From Epithemia pelagica (taxonomy: Eukaryota; Bacillariophyta; Bacillariophyceae; Surirellales; Surirellaceae): DNA of 64,000 nucleotides. The stretch covers positions 2,480,001-2,544,000 of the forward strand of contig OX337238.1 of NCBI GenBank assembly GCA_946965045.2. The letters are read 5' to 3'. The notes below the pieces were generated by a model that did no database searches, was not told the DNA's origin, and saw nothing but the letters and a program-made list of their open reading frames with translations. A program made the translations under genes and the position numbers. Of the stretch, positions 30,666 through 40,408 are shown one piece after another. The first letter of the stretch is position 1. Each line of letters opens with the position of its first letter.

Positions 30666-30882
30666 CCGGCTATAGGTAGTCCAGCATTCATGTGGACAAT
30701 GTGTGTTGCCGAACTGTAAAGCAGTCCAAAACTATTAGATCTATATTCTTTGGGAATGTATTTCTTTATGTTCATGACACAAGATAAATCTTTTACAACA
30801 CATCTCCACAGTCCGTAATCCGTTGGATACGAATAGTCTGGTGGTGTGTCAACCACTTTTTATCCTGTGCCCTCTTATTTTC

Positions 30883-31066
30883 TCAGCACACCGTGTGTAG
30901 TCTCGTTGACTTTACAGAGAACTGAGTTGCGGTTTCTTTACCGGATTCGGCTGAAAACTGACTCGTCATAGTGACGGACGAGGAACCATCGTTTGTGTTC
31001 AACTGATCTACGAGATCATCTTTCAGTTGTTGTGAAATTTCGTCAAGGCCCAGGGCAGCGATGATG
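30883..31066 (-). pseudogene. S3, 3' part (left of element C)
   Basis: The minus strand reads ALGLDEISQQLKDDLVDQL and then TSQFSAESGKETATQFSVKS, closely matching S4 (ALGLDKISQQLKDDLVE...). It ends early in this copy, about 115 residues before the S4 stop, and joins unrelated sequence. It is the continuation of 39573-39069 across element C; the duplicated bases tgatg (31062-31066 and 39069-39073) mark the insertion point. Confidence 0.75.
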
Positions 31067-31194
31067 TGTCGGAACAAACATCTGTCCGACAGAAAAACAT
31101 CTGTCTCATAAATTCTCACATACAAAATCCTCACCATCACCTTCTAGACCTAATCGTAATATCATAGAGTAACTTTCAAACACTACCAAAACGT

Positions 31195-31969
31195 TGCGGT
31201 ACCCCTATATGGATCCCGCCATACGTGTCACCACGTTCCATTCCCGGTTCGCGTTCTTGACACTGCGACATGAATCTTCCGCCATCTGGCTGTTCCTCCT
31301 CCAGTCATTTCTCGTCGCACGTGGCACTGTGGATTCCTCATTCCCCCTAATTCCTCGTAATTCCTAAAGATCACAATTTTTATACCATGCTATTTTACGT
31401 GGGTATGGCACTCTGAAAACAGTCCGTCTGTAACGACAACAGATTGTCGATGAACGCGCTCGTCTCGCAAATCGTTCTCGTGTCTTTCATGATTACGCTG
31501 TCAACGATCGTGTGTTGCTCCGCGCCACGAATCCGGACAAGCTTGAGCTTCGCACAAGCCCCAATCCCTTTCGGATTACACAGGTCCATTCCAATGGCAC
31601 TGTGACTATCCAACGTGGTCCCCACGTCACTGAACGAATCAACATTCGTCGCCTTGTTCCATTTCGTGAATAAATGGGTTTTAATGCTGGCCACCAAGCT
31701 TTCCCATTCTTGTCCCGCTCGAACTCCCTAGGTCCGACCAGGGAGAGGTAGAGTGCGGTACCCCTATATGGATCCCGCCATACGTGTCACCACGTTCCAT
31801 TCCCGGTTCGCGTTCTTGACACTGCGACATGAATCTTCCGCCATCTGGCTGTTCCTCCTCCAGTCATTTCTCGTCGCACGTGGCACTGTGGATTCCTCAT
31901 TCCCCCTAATTCCTCGTAATTCCTAAAGATCACAATTTTTATGCCGTGCTATTTTACATGGGTATGGCA
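31195..31969 (+). mobile_element. Ty3/gypsy deletion derivative nested in the 5' LTR of element C
   Basis: Two 216-bp LTRs (31195-31410 and 31754-31969; TGCGGT...GGCA ends, about three differences near the right end) enclose 343 bp. A 5-bp target duplication is present with one mismatch (aacgt 31190-31194, aactt 31970-31974), and the uninterrupted site can be read in the 3' LTR of element C. Most of the interior is lost. What remains is the pol C-terminus and a purine tract (gggagaggtagag) before the 3' LTR. It can no longer code for transposition. Confidence 0.85.
31434..31673 (+). pseudogene. Remnant of Ty3/gypsy integrase C-terminus (GPY/F-like module)
   Basis: A 79-residue frame ends at TAA 31671-31673: RQQIVDERARLANRS, then DRVLLRATNPDKLELR, then NPFRITQVHSNGTVTIQRG and ERINIRRLVPF. 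This order (KLE, GPF/NPF, NGTV, INIRRL) is the C-terminal module of gypsy integrases. An in-frame stop directly upstream shows that the 5' side is a deletion junction. It identifies the parent of the surrounding LTRs as gypsy, not copia. Confidence 0.75.
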
Positions 31970-32431
31970 AACTTATCTCTACTTCCACCACTATTAGGAC
32001 CAACCATGAACCTTCCAAACGAAAGACCCGACAATGACCAACCCCAAGCGGTTACGGCCATTAACATCACTCCTGACTCCCTCGAAGCGAGCGCCTCTTT
32101 AAACACCAAGACAACGACAGGTTATGAGCCCAAACGCTACCGCTGGGTGTTGATACTCTTTCTCACATACTCGCTTTGGAACATGCAAGGTTCTCTTTCT
32201 TTACTTAACCCTCGAATCGTGGAGAGACTCAAGAAAACAAAGCCCTTGACTCCCAACCGATTGTATCCGCTACCTTTCAAGGTGAACTGTGATTCAGATT
32301 CCTTTGAATCTACCACTTTCACGACCGCTTCACAAATCAGTTTTCATTGGAACGTCCTCATTGCACAACCAAAGCAACATTTGGTACCTGGAAACTCTCT
32401 GAAGCTACTTTCACCGCTAAGAACAACAACA

Positions 32432-33838
32432 ATGAAGCTTAACACTCCTTTCTCCACGCCTACAAAGGCCGCTGAACCGACCATGGGCGGCGACACCGCT
32501 ACAATCAATGGAATCACATTTACGGCGAAGAAGATTCGCGCCTTTGAACTTGGCGCTTTCGCCGACACGGTAACGCCCAAGTATCGCGAGTCCCTTGGCA
32601 GGAAGAACCTGTTTGAGTTTCGTAACGAAGCCGTGACTGCTCTCTCACCTCCATTTACTCTGGAAACAGCCAGCATTCGTATCACGGAAGACACTGATTT
32701 CTTCGGGAATAACAACAAGGTGATGATGCAACTTTTCAACCTAAAGGGGCGCTTAACTAGCTATTGCATGCAATCCGTCTTTCAGGTCCTTCCCATCGAC
32801 CCGATTACTGGCACGCTTGACGAATCCAAGGCTACTACGAACTTGCTTGAGTCCGCTTGTACCATTTCTGAGGCCCAAGTTTGTCTTAGCAACCAAGCTT
32901 ACGCTGAGAACACAAGTGAGAAGATTCATCCTCAGAATTTGTCCTGGACACAGGAGATGCTACTTGCCTCATGTGATTCAACGCTTCGTTCCGATATTGA
33001 ACATCGCTTGGTGTCAATCCCTCAGAATGAACAAGGCGGACCGCTCATCCTCCACATGATTCTCAACCAGATGATGTCCACTACCCACGAGGCTGCCCGT
33101 CACATTGTTCGCCATTTGGAATCTCACTCCGTAACCAACTATCCCGGTGAAAACATTCCCAACTTTTGTGCCACGTTCAACAACGCTATTATGCGCCTCA
33201 ATGTGAGTGGCCATGTCCCGAAGGACGTTGCCAACATTTTCTTTGTGCAACTACAAACATGCACAGTTCCCAAGTTCGTGAGTCTTTTGGACAATCTCGA
33301 GAACAATGACGACCCGATTCTTTTTGATTTCGTGGCTCTCCGTGAACGTGTGATCCTCAAGTACAATGACCTTTTACTCGCCGACAAATGGTTACCCACG
33401 AGTAGCCATGACAGCTCTTCCTTCGCAAGCTCTAGCAAGAAACTGTCCGATAGCAAGAAAACTTCAGACTCTGGCAATGGTCGTCGCAATCGTCTTCCTA
33501 TTGACACGACACCTCCCAAGGACGGCGAACCCAACTGGCGTGCTCACCCACTGAGCAAGGATTGCAAAATTTGGTGGTGTGCCTTATGCCCCAATGGTAC
33601 TGAAGATGGTTTGGGACGGTGGGGCAACCACAGTACATCTCGCCACGATCCGTCCAAAGTCAAGGCTCGTCGTACCCAAGCCCATGCATCCGAGACAACA
33701 ACCAATTCAGCCAATACCACCACTGCTACTGACTCGTCTCCGAATGACGACTCCGATACTGCCCCTTCTTCACCCTCGACGTCTTCTCCGAGCGGTGTGA
33801 CGGCTTCGGTGTCCTCTCTTCGCCTACGGGATTTTTAA
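32432..33838 (+). CDS. gag: gag protein of element C
   Basis: About 468 residues from ATG 32432 (caacaatgaag); the frame is open upstream into the LTR but that part is not gag-like. Body: TINGITFTAKKIRAFELG, a long helical region with HIVRHLESHSVTNYPGENI, and near residue 370-395 WWCALCPNGTEDGLGRWGN followed by HSTSRH, a CxxC...HxxxxH arrangement that could be a zinc finger replacing the CCHC knuckle. The tail is Ser/Thr-rich. It stops at TAA 33836-33838, whose last base is the first base of the pol ATG. Confidence 0.85.
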   Translation: MKLNTPFSTPTKAAEPTMGGDTATINGITFTAKKIRAFELGAFADTVTPKYRESLGRKNLFEFRNEAVTALSPPFTLETASIRITEDTDFFGNNNKVMMQLFNLKGRLTSYCMQSVFQVLPIDPITGTLDESKATTNLLESACTISEAQVCLSNQAYAENTSEKIHPQNLSWTQEMLLASCDSTLRSDIEHRLVSIPQNEQGGPLILHMILNQMMSTTHEAARHIVRHLESHSVTNYPGENIPNFCATFNNAIMRLNVSGHVPKDVANIFFVQLQTCTVPKFVSLLDNLENNDDPILFDFVALRERVILKYNDLLLADKWLPTSSHDSSSFASSSKKLSDSKKTSDSGNGRRNRLPIDTTPPKDGEPNWRAHPLSKDCKIWWCALCPNGTEDGLGRWGNHSTSRHDPSKVKARRTQAHASETTTNSANTTTATDSSPNDDSDTAPSSPSTSSPSGVTASVSSLRLRDF

Positions 33839-36800
33839 TGGGGCGAGCATCTCTCCAGTGCTCCCACGCCCCTTTTCCCACTTACATGGAGATTCTGTCG
33901 TGGTGCTACGGCCTTTGGTCCCTGTCCAGCCTTTACCTTTGGTCCTGGTTCGGCCCCTTGGTCCTCACTCTGACAGTCTTATTGTTGGTTCCTTTACTAC
34001 ACACTCGGTTTCATTCCTTTCGGACGCGACGACTTGGTTCTCTCTTTTACCTTTGGATTCTCGTTTCGACGGTCTGCGACTCTTGGTTGATTGGTGTAAC
34101 TGGTTTCTTTGCTCCCACGGCTGTGTCCTCTCTTCCTTCTTACTTGGCTCGGCTCGATTCGGACTTCCTACTTCCTCATGCCTTTCCTCCAAGCGGTTTC
34201 GACTCTCGGCTGTTGATCCTTGACCACGCAATTGCTCTCACTCCAAGCTCCACTTGTGCCATTCACCGTCGTCAACTTCGTTTTGCTTCTAGTACATATC
34301 CTCTCGGTCGTCAAATCTTTCGACGCCCTTTTCGGTTCTGGGGCGAGATTCGACGCAAACATCTCCGAGCACGACGACGTTTTGAATTATGGGAAACATA
34401 CGTGAACAATTTGACCGACACACAGGTCGCCAGTCAACTCTTTGAGACATTCTTCGTTGCAGACTCTCCACGTCGGACTACCTTGATCGATTCCCTCGGC
34501 TTCGACACTGATTCGGAACCCTTTCTCCCAAAATCAAGATACTTACATCTCACAGGATTCGGCACACTGTTCGACAAAATCCTTCGCGACCACATGTTCA
34601 CTCAAGCACCTTTTTGTCCGGTTCCTCAAGCCACGATTCGACATCCCGATGATTTGGAAATCCACGAACTCGGTGACGATTTCAGCAATCTTTTACGTTT
34701 CAACTGCATGACACCTACCACATACTCCAAACTTTTCAACTTGAGACTGGATCCCACGATGCACATCGACCCATCCATCAACGTCGGAAACGATCCTTTA
34801 CTCCGAATCATTTTGGATACTGGCGCTTCACATGGACTGACGATGTCCACCGACAACTTTGTCGAATTGACATACGGGAATTTTGGAGCCATGTCGACTG
34901 CTGCCAACGAGAACAAATTTCCAATCATCGGAGCCGGCATTGTTGCGTATGACGCCATCAGTGAAAACGGCGACTTGTTACGATGGACCTTTCCAGCCAA
35001 TCTATGTAAAGCCGCTGGAACGCGACTCTGCTCACCACAAGTCTGTGCCGATTATTTGAATCTAGACCGTCGCTTCCCGAGTTTTGAAAGCAACCACGTC
35101 TTCGCAAGTATCAAGACAGATGCCATTGGTGGTCGTCTGACCGTACCTATTGACCATTCAACCAATCTTCCTCTCGTGAAAGCGAAGAACGTACACAAAC
35201 AACCAAACGTTATCAGTCACAACACTGATCCGAGTTGCAAGTGTGGAAACGCCAACTGGTGTCGATGTCCTCTTCAACAGGCACCCTCTCGAACCACCGT
35301 TACCTTAGCAGAAGCTTTTCACCAACAACAGGGACATCCTTCGGAGCTTTTTTCGGACAACAACCGCAACCTTACAACGGCTCAGAAACACCTTTTGTTG
35401 GATCACCAACGCCTTGGACACTTACGCATGCGCCGAATTCAAAATCTATACCATTGTCAAGAGATCAGCCCCGAATCATGTTTGAAACCAAGGACTCCAG
35501 GTTGCCTTAACTGTCCTCTTCCCAAATGTCACGCTTGCTTATTGGGAAAGGCACGTCGTCGACCATCCAAAGCAACAGTAAAAACGCCTCGACCAGATGC
35601 AGGACACATCCCAACTGACCGTAGCAAACTCGAACCCGGTGGATTGGTGTCTATTGATCATTTTGAATCCTCGGTCCGAGGACGTCTTTACAATACCAGA
35701 GGACGAGAACGTCCAGAACATCGCTTCTGTGGCGGCACCCTATTTTTCGATCACGCTTCAAGAGCCATTTTCGTCTATCCTCAAGTGTCCCTTGGAGGTA
35801 GCGACACAATTCGGTCCAAGTTTACGTTCGAAACATTCGCCTCCCAGGTTGGTCGAACCATTTGTCGCTATCACACCGACAATGGCATCCTCACAAGTAC
35901 TGCCTATGAGAAATTTCTCCGCGCCGATCGAGTTCAAACACCACCACCACTCCACACCGTTTCAGGCGTCGGCGCTCACCATCAAAATGGGGGCGCGGAA
36001 AGGGCCATACAAACCGTGACAAGCATGGCTCGTACCATGATGATCCATTGCCACCTTCACTGGCCTGATGGTTTCTCTCCAACATTGTGGCCCATGGCAT
36101 TGGACTACGCCACGTGGATCTACAACCACACTCCCACTGAAGACTACACCTTGTCTCCCCTTGAAATCTTTACCGGGTTGAAGGAATCATGTACTCAACT
36201 TCGTCGTCTCCGCGTGTGGGGCTGCCCTTCCTACGTTCTTGATCCACGTATCCAAGACGGCAAGAAACTCCCAAAATGGAACTCTCGAGCCCGCCAAGGA
36301 CAATTCTTGGGTTTCTCCAACCAGCACTCGACGACGGTGGGCCTGATTCGAAATCTTACTACCAACCACATCAGTCCACAATTTCACGTCGTCCACGATG
36401 AATTGTTTCACACAGTCCACAGCAATTGGACACCACCGTCTGACGGCGCTGATTTTCCCGATTTTGTCACACGTGACCACTACCTTGAAGACCACGATTC
36501 CAGCATTGACGGTCCCTTGCCACCTTTGGACCCATCCTGGTTGCCTCCAAGTGATTCCAACATCGACACCATGCTCCCTCCGTCCGATCCTCAAGCTGTC
36601 GAGGGCGAGCAACAACCACAACCACAAGTACAGACAGAGTTCCCACTTGGCAACCCACCAGGACATGACTTGGAACCCACCGTTTTGGAGTTGGGCGAGC
36701 CAGAGTTGGAACCACCACCTCCACCTCCGGTCGAACCGGGCGAGCCACAGTTGGAACCCGTCAACGAAACGGGCGAGCCAGAGTTGGAACTCCCAAACGA

Positions 36801-38770
36801 AACGGGCGAGCCACAGTTGGAACCATTGGCACCACGTCGCTCTCGTCGCAATCGTCCCCAGACACGACGATTTCCCGACCCTGAACGCCACGTCCGTTTC
36901 GATCTCCCGTCCGACGACAGCAGCTGGAGTACGCACTGCCTTTGTCACCACAGCACCTTTGCCCACAACGCCAATTTCTTCTTTTCTACAACTTCTGTCA
37001 ACAACGATACCTCCACTTTCGCTACCATGGCCAACGCTATCGATTGGACTCACTGGAGCGATCCTGATCTGGGCGAACCGTGCTACCTCAACGATCGATC
37101 CTTCTCTCTAAGCCACCACCGCTCAACAGTTGATTGATGATTGGGATCCACGGTATTTCGCTTCCAAATCGTTTGATGCCGACAACCCCTCCTACTTTGA
37201 TTTACCACGAATGTCTCCTGAGGAACAAGAGAAATGGTTCATCGCCATGGACCGCGAATTGGATGAATTGGAAGGAAAAGGGACCTTTCGTCTTGTTCCA
37301 CGAAGCAACGCCAAAGGCAAAGAGATTGTAGATACAATGTGGACACTCAAAAGGAAGCGTCTCCCCGACGGTACCATCTCCCGTTACAAGGCACGCCTGG
37401 TGGTTCGAGGCGACCAACAGAAGGCTACATTCGACAAGGAGGACACTTTCGCACCCGTCATTGACTGGCCCTCTGTTCGTTTATTGTTGATTCTATCACT
37501 GCAGGACAACCTGGTTACAGCCTCAATCGACTTCAAAAATGCCTTCGTCCACTCCAGTTTGCCCGAGCCCATCTACGTCAATTAACCATCCGGCTACGGG
37601 CAAGGCCACAGCGAGAAAATCCTTGAAGTAAACAAGAGCCTGTACGGTGACTGTCGAGCACCACGACTGTGGTATGACTACCTGAAAACACGGCTTGAAA
37701 CACTTGGACTCACACCGGACGGCAACGATCCTTGTCTCTTCTGCAAGGCTGGATGTATCATGGTGACATACGTCGACGATGCTATCATCTGTGGAGTAAA
37801 TCAAGAAGCAGTCGATGAGTTGTTACACGGTCTCACCAAATTGAAAATGGATTTCGACCACCTCGGAGACTTGCCCACTTACCTCGGAGTTCAGATTACC
37901 CGTTCGAGCGACGGCAGCATGACACTCACACAACCACACCTCACTCGCAGTATCATTTCAGCACTGGGCCTCAACGATAGCTCTCCAAAGAAAACACCCG
38001 CGACAAAAACACTCGGCAAAGACAAACACAAGCCTCCTTTCTCTGAAGACTTCAACTACCGTTCCGTGGTCGGGGTGCTACTGTATCTTGGGAACAATAC
38101 TCGTCCAGATTGTGCTTTCGCGATCCACCAAGCAGCACGATTCAGCAACGATCCACGAGTGACACATGGTGAAGCCTTAAAACGAATTGGAAGATACCTA
38201 CAAGGCACAAGTGATCAAGGCTTAAAACTTAAGCCCTCAAAAGATCTAAATCTCGACTGTGTTGTGGATGCAGATTTCGCCGGAATTTGGGGAAACGAAG
38301 ACCCCCAAGATCCTTCTAGTGTACGATCGCGTACCGGCTTCCTGATTTCTCTTGGCGGTTCACCTGTGACATGGTCAAGCAAATTGCAAACCGAGATCGC
38401 ACTCTCTACAATGGAGGCAGAATATATCGCTGCCAGTACCAGCATGCGCACATTACTCCCACTTCAACGACAACTAAAGAAAATGACTACGCATCTCCAG
38501 CTCGCCCAACCTGGCACTACTTCCATTACCACCATTTGGGAAGACAACCAAGCCGCATTGAAACTCGCTACGAAAGACCCCCCTCGCATGACACCGCGAT
38601 CGAAACACATCGGGGTCAAATACCATTGGTTCCTGTCCAAACTCAACAACGGACCCAACGGCATCCAAATGAAACCAATCGCCACTGACGAACAACTCGG
38701 AGACTGTTTTCCGAAACCACTTGACGCAACCTTGTTCGAAACCTCCCGTAAGAAAATCATGGGATGGTAA
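33838..38770 (+). pseudogene. pol: pol polyprotein of element C, with one frameshift and one nonsense codon
   Basis: Starts at ATG 33838, overlapping the gag stop (TAATG), in the -1 frame relative to gag. An N-terminal extension of about 120 residues is strongly hydrophobic (LYLWSWFGPLVLTLTVLLLV). Then protease ILDTGASHG; pre-integrase HQRLGHLRMRRI...CHACLLGKARR; integrase SIDHFESS, YHTDNGILT, VGAHHQNGGAERAI; a Pro/Glu-rich spacer with repeats of GEPxLE type. The frame shifts between about 37104 and 37137, and a TAA at 37583-37585 interrupts RT. RT box VTYVDDAIICG; RNase H VVDADFAGIWG, STMEAEYIAAS, ending ...KKIMGW at 38770. LGDCFPKPL replaces the usual LADxxTKPL. Confidence 0.85.
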
Positions 38771-38790
38771 GACGCCCGGTCGAGGGCGAG

Positions 38791-39068
38791 TGTCGGAACA
38801 AACATCTGTCCGACAGAAAAACATCTGTCTCATAAATTCTCACATACAAAATCGACCTCAGCACTCACCATCACCTTCTAGACCTAATCGTAATATCATA
38901 ACTTTCAAACACTACCAAAACGTATCTCTACTTCCACCACTATTAGGACCAACCATGAACCTTCCAAACGAAAGACCCGACAATGACCAACCCCAAGCGG
39001 TTACGGCCATTAACATCACTCCTGACTCCCTCGAAGCGAGCGCCTCTTTAAACACCAACACAATGACA
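38791..39068 (+). repeat. 3' LTR of element C
   Basis: 278 bp, uninterrupted, so it serves as the reference for the split 5' LTR. Followed directly by tgatg (39069-39073), matching 31062-31066. Confidence 0.92.
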
Positions 39069-39573
39069 TGATGTCCGCTCTCTTTTTTGCTTCTTGTCGT
39101 TCAGATTCCAATTGTGCTTCAAGATGCGCAACCTCCCTTGCTTTTTCGAGGATTTGTTTATCCATGGACTCGAACTTGCGCTTCCAATAATCCTTTTGTC
39201 TTTCCATGGCTTTCAGCGCTTGTTCCAACGAGGCTATCCGCTTGAAATCAGCGCCTGCAACATGCCATTACGATTGATTCGATCTTTGGTGAGACTCGAC
39301 TCACATGCACGCAAAGGACGTTGGGAATTTGTCAGTGAAACACGGACAAGAATAAAAGCACTAACCTGCGTTGTCCATAATGATTTCCACTGGCAACGGA
39401 ATGCGTCGACCCGAGGAATGCTCGTCGTTTTCGGTAGGAGGATTATCCACGATGAGGGATACCAGCGGAAGCAAAATCTGTTCGGTGGAGGCCGAGTGAA
39501 GACTTGCTAATGAGGAGGAACCTACCGAGAGGCCATCATCCAAAACGGTGGGCGTTTCATTCAACGCGTTCAT
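39069..39573 (-). pseudogene. S3, 5' part (right of element C)
   Basis: Exon 1 is 39573-39367 (start MNALNETPTV, then GRRIPLPVEIIMDNAG), intron 39255-39366 (donor ggttagt, acceptor gttgcag), and exon 2 from 39254 reads as a coiled coil (MERQKDYWKRKFESM, EKAREVAHLEAQLESER, KRADIM) up to the element C insertion. A premature end in the 3' part and the insertion make the gene dead, but up to the insertion the frame is intact, so element C may have been what inactivated it. Confidence 0.75.
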
Positions 39574-39973
39574 GATACAGGGTGTTTCCTCGCGCTGGCG
39601 CTGGCGCTATCGAATGAATGCTTTGCTACTGGGATGAGGGATGAAACAGGAACCAGGATTAACGGTACCATGACGATCAATCACAATCGCAACCAAGCAA
39701 TTCGTGTGCTCACACGAAATCTCCATTGGCGTCGAATCCCGTAATACATCACGATAAGACTATGTTGCCTTTCGCTATCCATATGGGATGCAACAGATGG
39801 GGTGTGAGGGATTGAAAGTGGCGAGTCTTGCGTGATCGTAGGAGATGCCCGCGCGATTCTCGAGAATATGGTACCTTCAATATAATTTCAATATACCCCA
39901 TATCCCATAATATACCTTCCTACTCCTACTCCTACTACCTCTACTCTCTAGCTACCGTAGATTGCGCTAGTAG
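39574..39973. promoter_or_regulatory. Conserved K'/S spacer block, copy 4, split by the piggyBac element
   Basis: Minus-strand version of the spacer core (about 39822-39862) upstream of S3. The K'-side part of the same spacer continues after the piggyBac element at 44071-44170. The sequence before TTAA (gctagtag) and after it (ctagcacaatc) joins into a continuous spacer when the element is removed. Confidence 0.55.
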
Positions 39974-39977
39974 TTAA

Positions 39978-40075
39978 GCCTCACCGGAAGATAAGCCTCA
40001 GTGGGTAAAGCTTTTGAGTTGCGGCTTGTACAATGGGGACATATCATATATCAATCTTAACTCTTTTGGGACGGC
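39978..40075. repeat. Left end of the piggyBac element: TIR and subterminal inverted repeat
   Basis: 8-bp terminal repeat 39978-39985, an internal echo aagcctca at about 39992-39999, and the 17-bp subterminal repeat 40059-40075. A further atgg-tc type repeat (gaccatttggt, near 40097-40107) is matched loosely near the right end (gaccatatggt). Confidence 0.85.
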
Positions 40076-40408
40076 AAATTTTTTACTCCGGTCATTGACC
40101 ATTTGGTTAAAATTTTTACTTAACAAAATCACCGATCACTTATAGGATTCTCCACGTAAGCGATGACTCCCAACTCGTGATTCAAAAACCATTGACCATA
40201 AGGACAATTCCGAAAATCGAGACTTTGTCGTTAATGTAACTCAACAACCAAACCATTTGGTCATTACTCCTTCATACATACTCTTCCATTTGTTACAAGC
40301 TTTCAGTAGCCGGTCCAAATGCCGAATTCCGACCGGTAGTTCTTGCGTACGAGCAGTTTTGGGAGTACCCTCATTTTTGTTGCACCTCCTTCGTCTACGA
40401 CCTTCACC

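Larger units (their letters stand above)
31067..39068 (+). mobile_element. Ty1/copia LTR retrotransposon, element C (with nested gypsy remnant)
   Basis: LTRs at 31067-32119 (273 bp once the 780-bp nested insertion is removed) and 38791-39068 (278 bp), TGTCGG...GACA ends, perfect 5-bp target duplication tgatg. The LTRs differ by a 10-bp and a 5-bp indel and a few substitutions, so it is older than A and B. The sequence directly after the 5' LTR (ggttatgagcccaaac, extending to about 32147) is complementary to the anticodon and D-arm part of a methionine tRNA, as in the Drosophila copia element. A polypurine-like tract (cgagggcgag) precedes the 3' LTR. It interrupts exon 2 of S3. Confidence 0.92.

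Noticed and set aside
36187-37053. 288-residue minus-strand ORF with repeated LWLARF units over element C pol
   Set aside because: Antisense of the Pro/Glu-rich repeat spacer (GEPxLE) in pol; repeat is real, the minus-strand protein is not supported.
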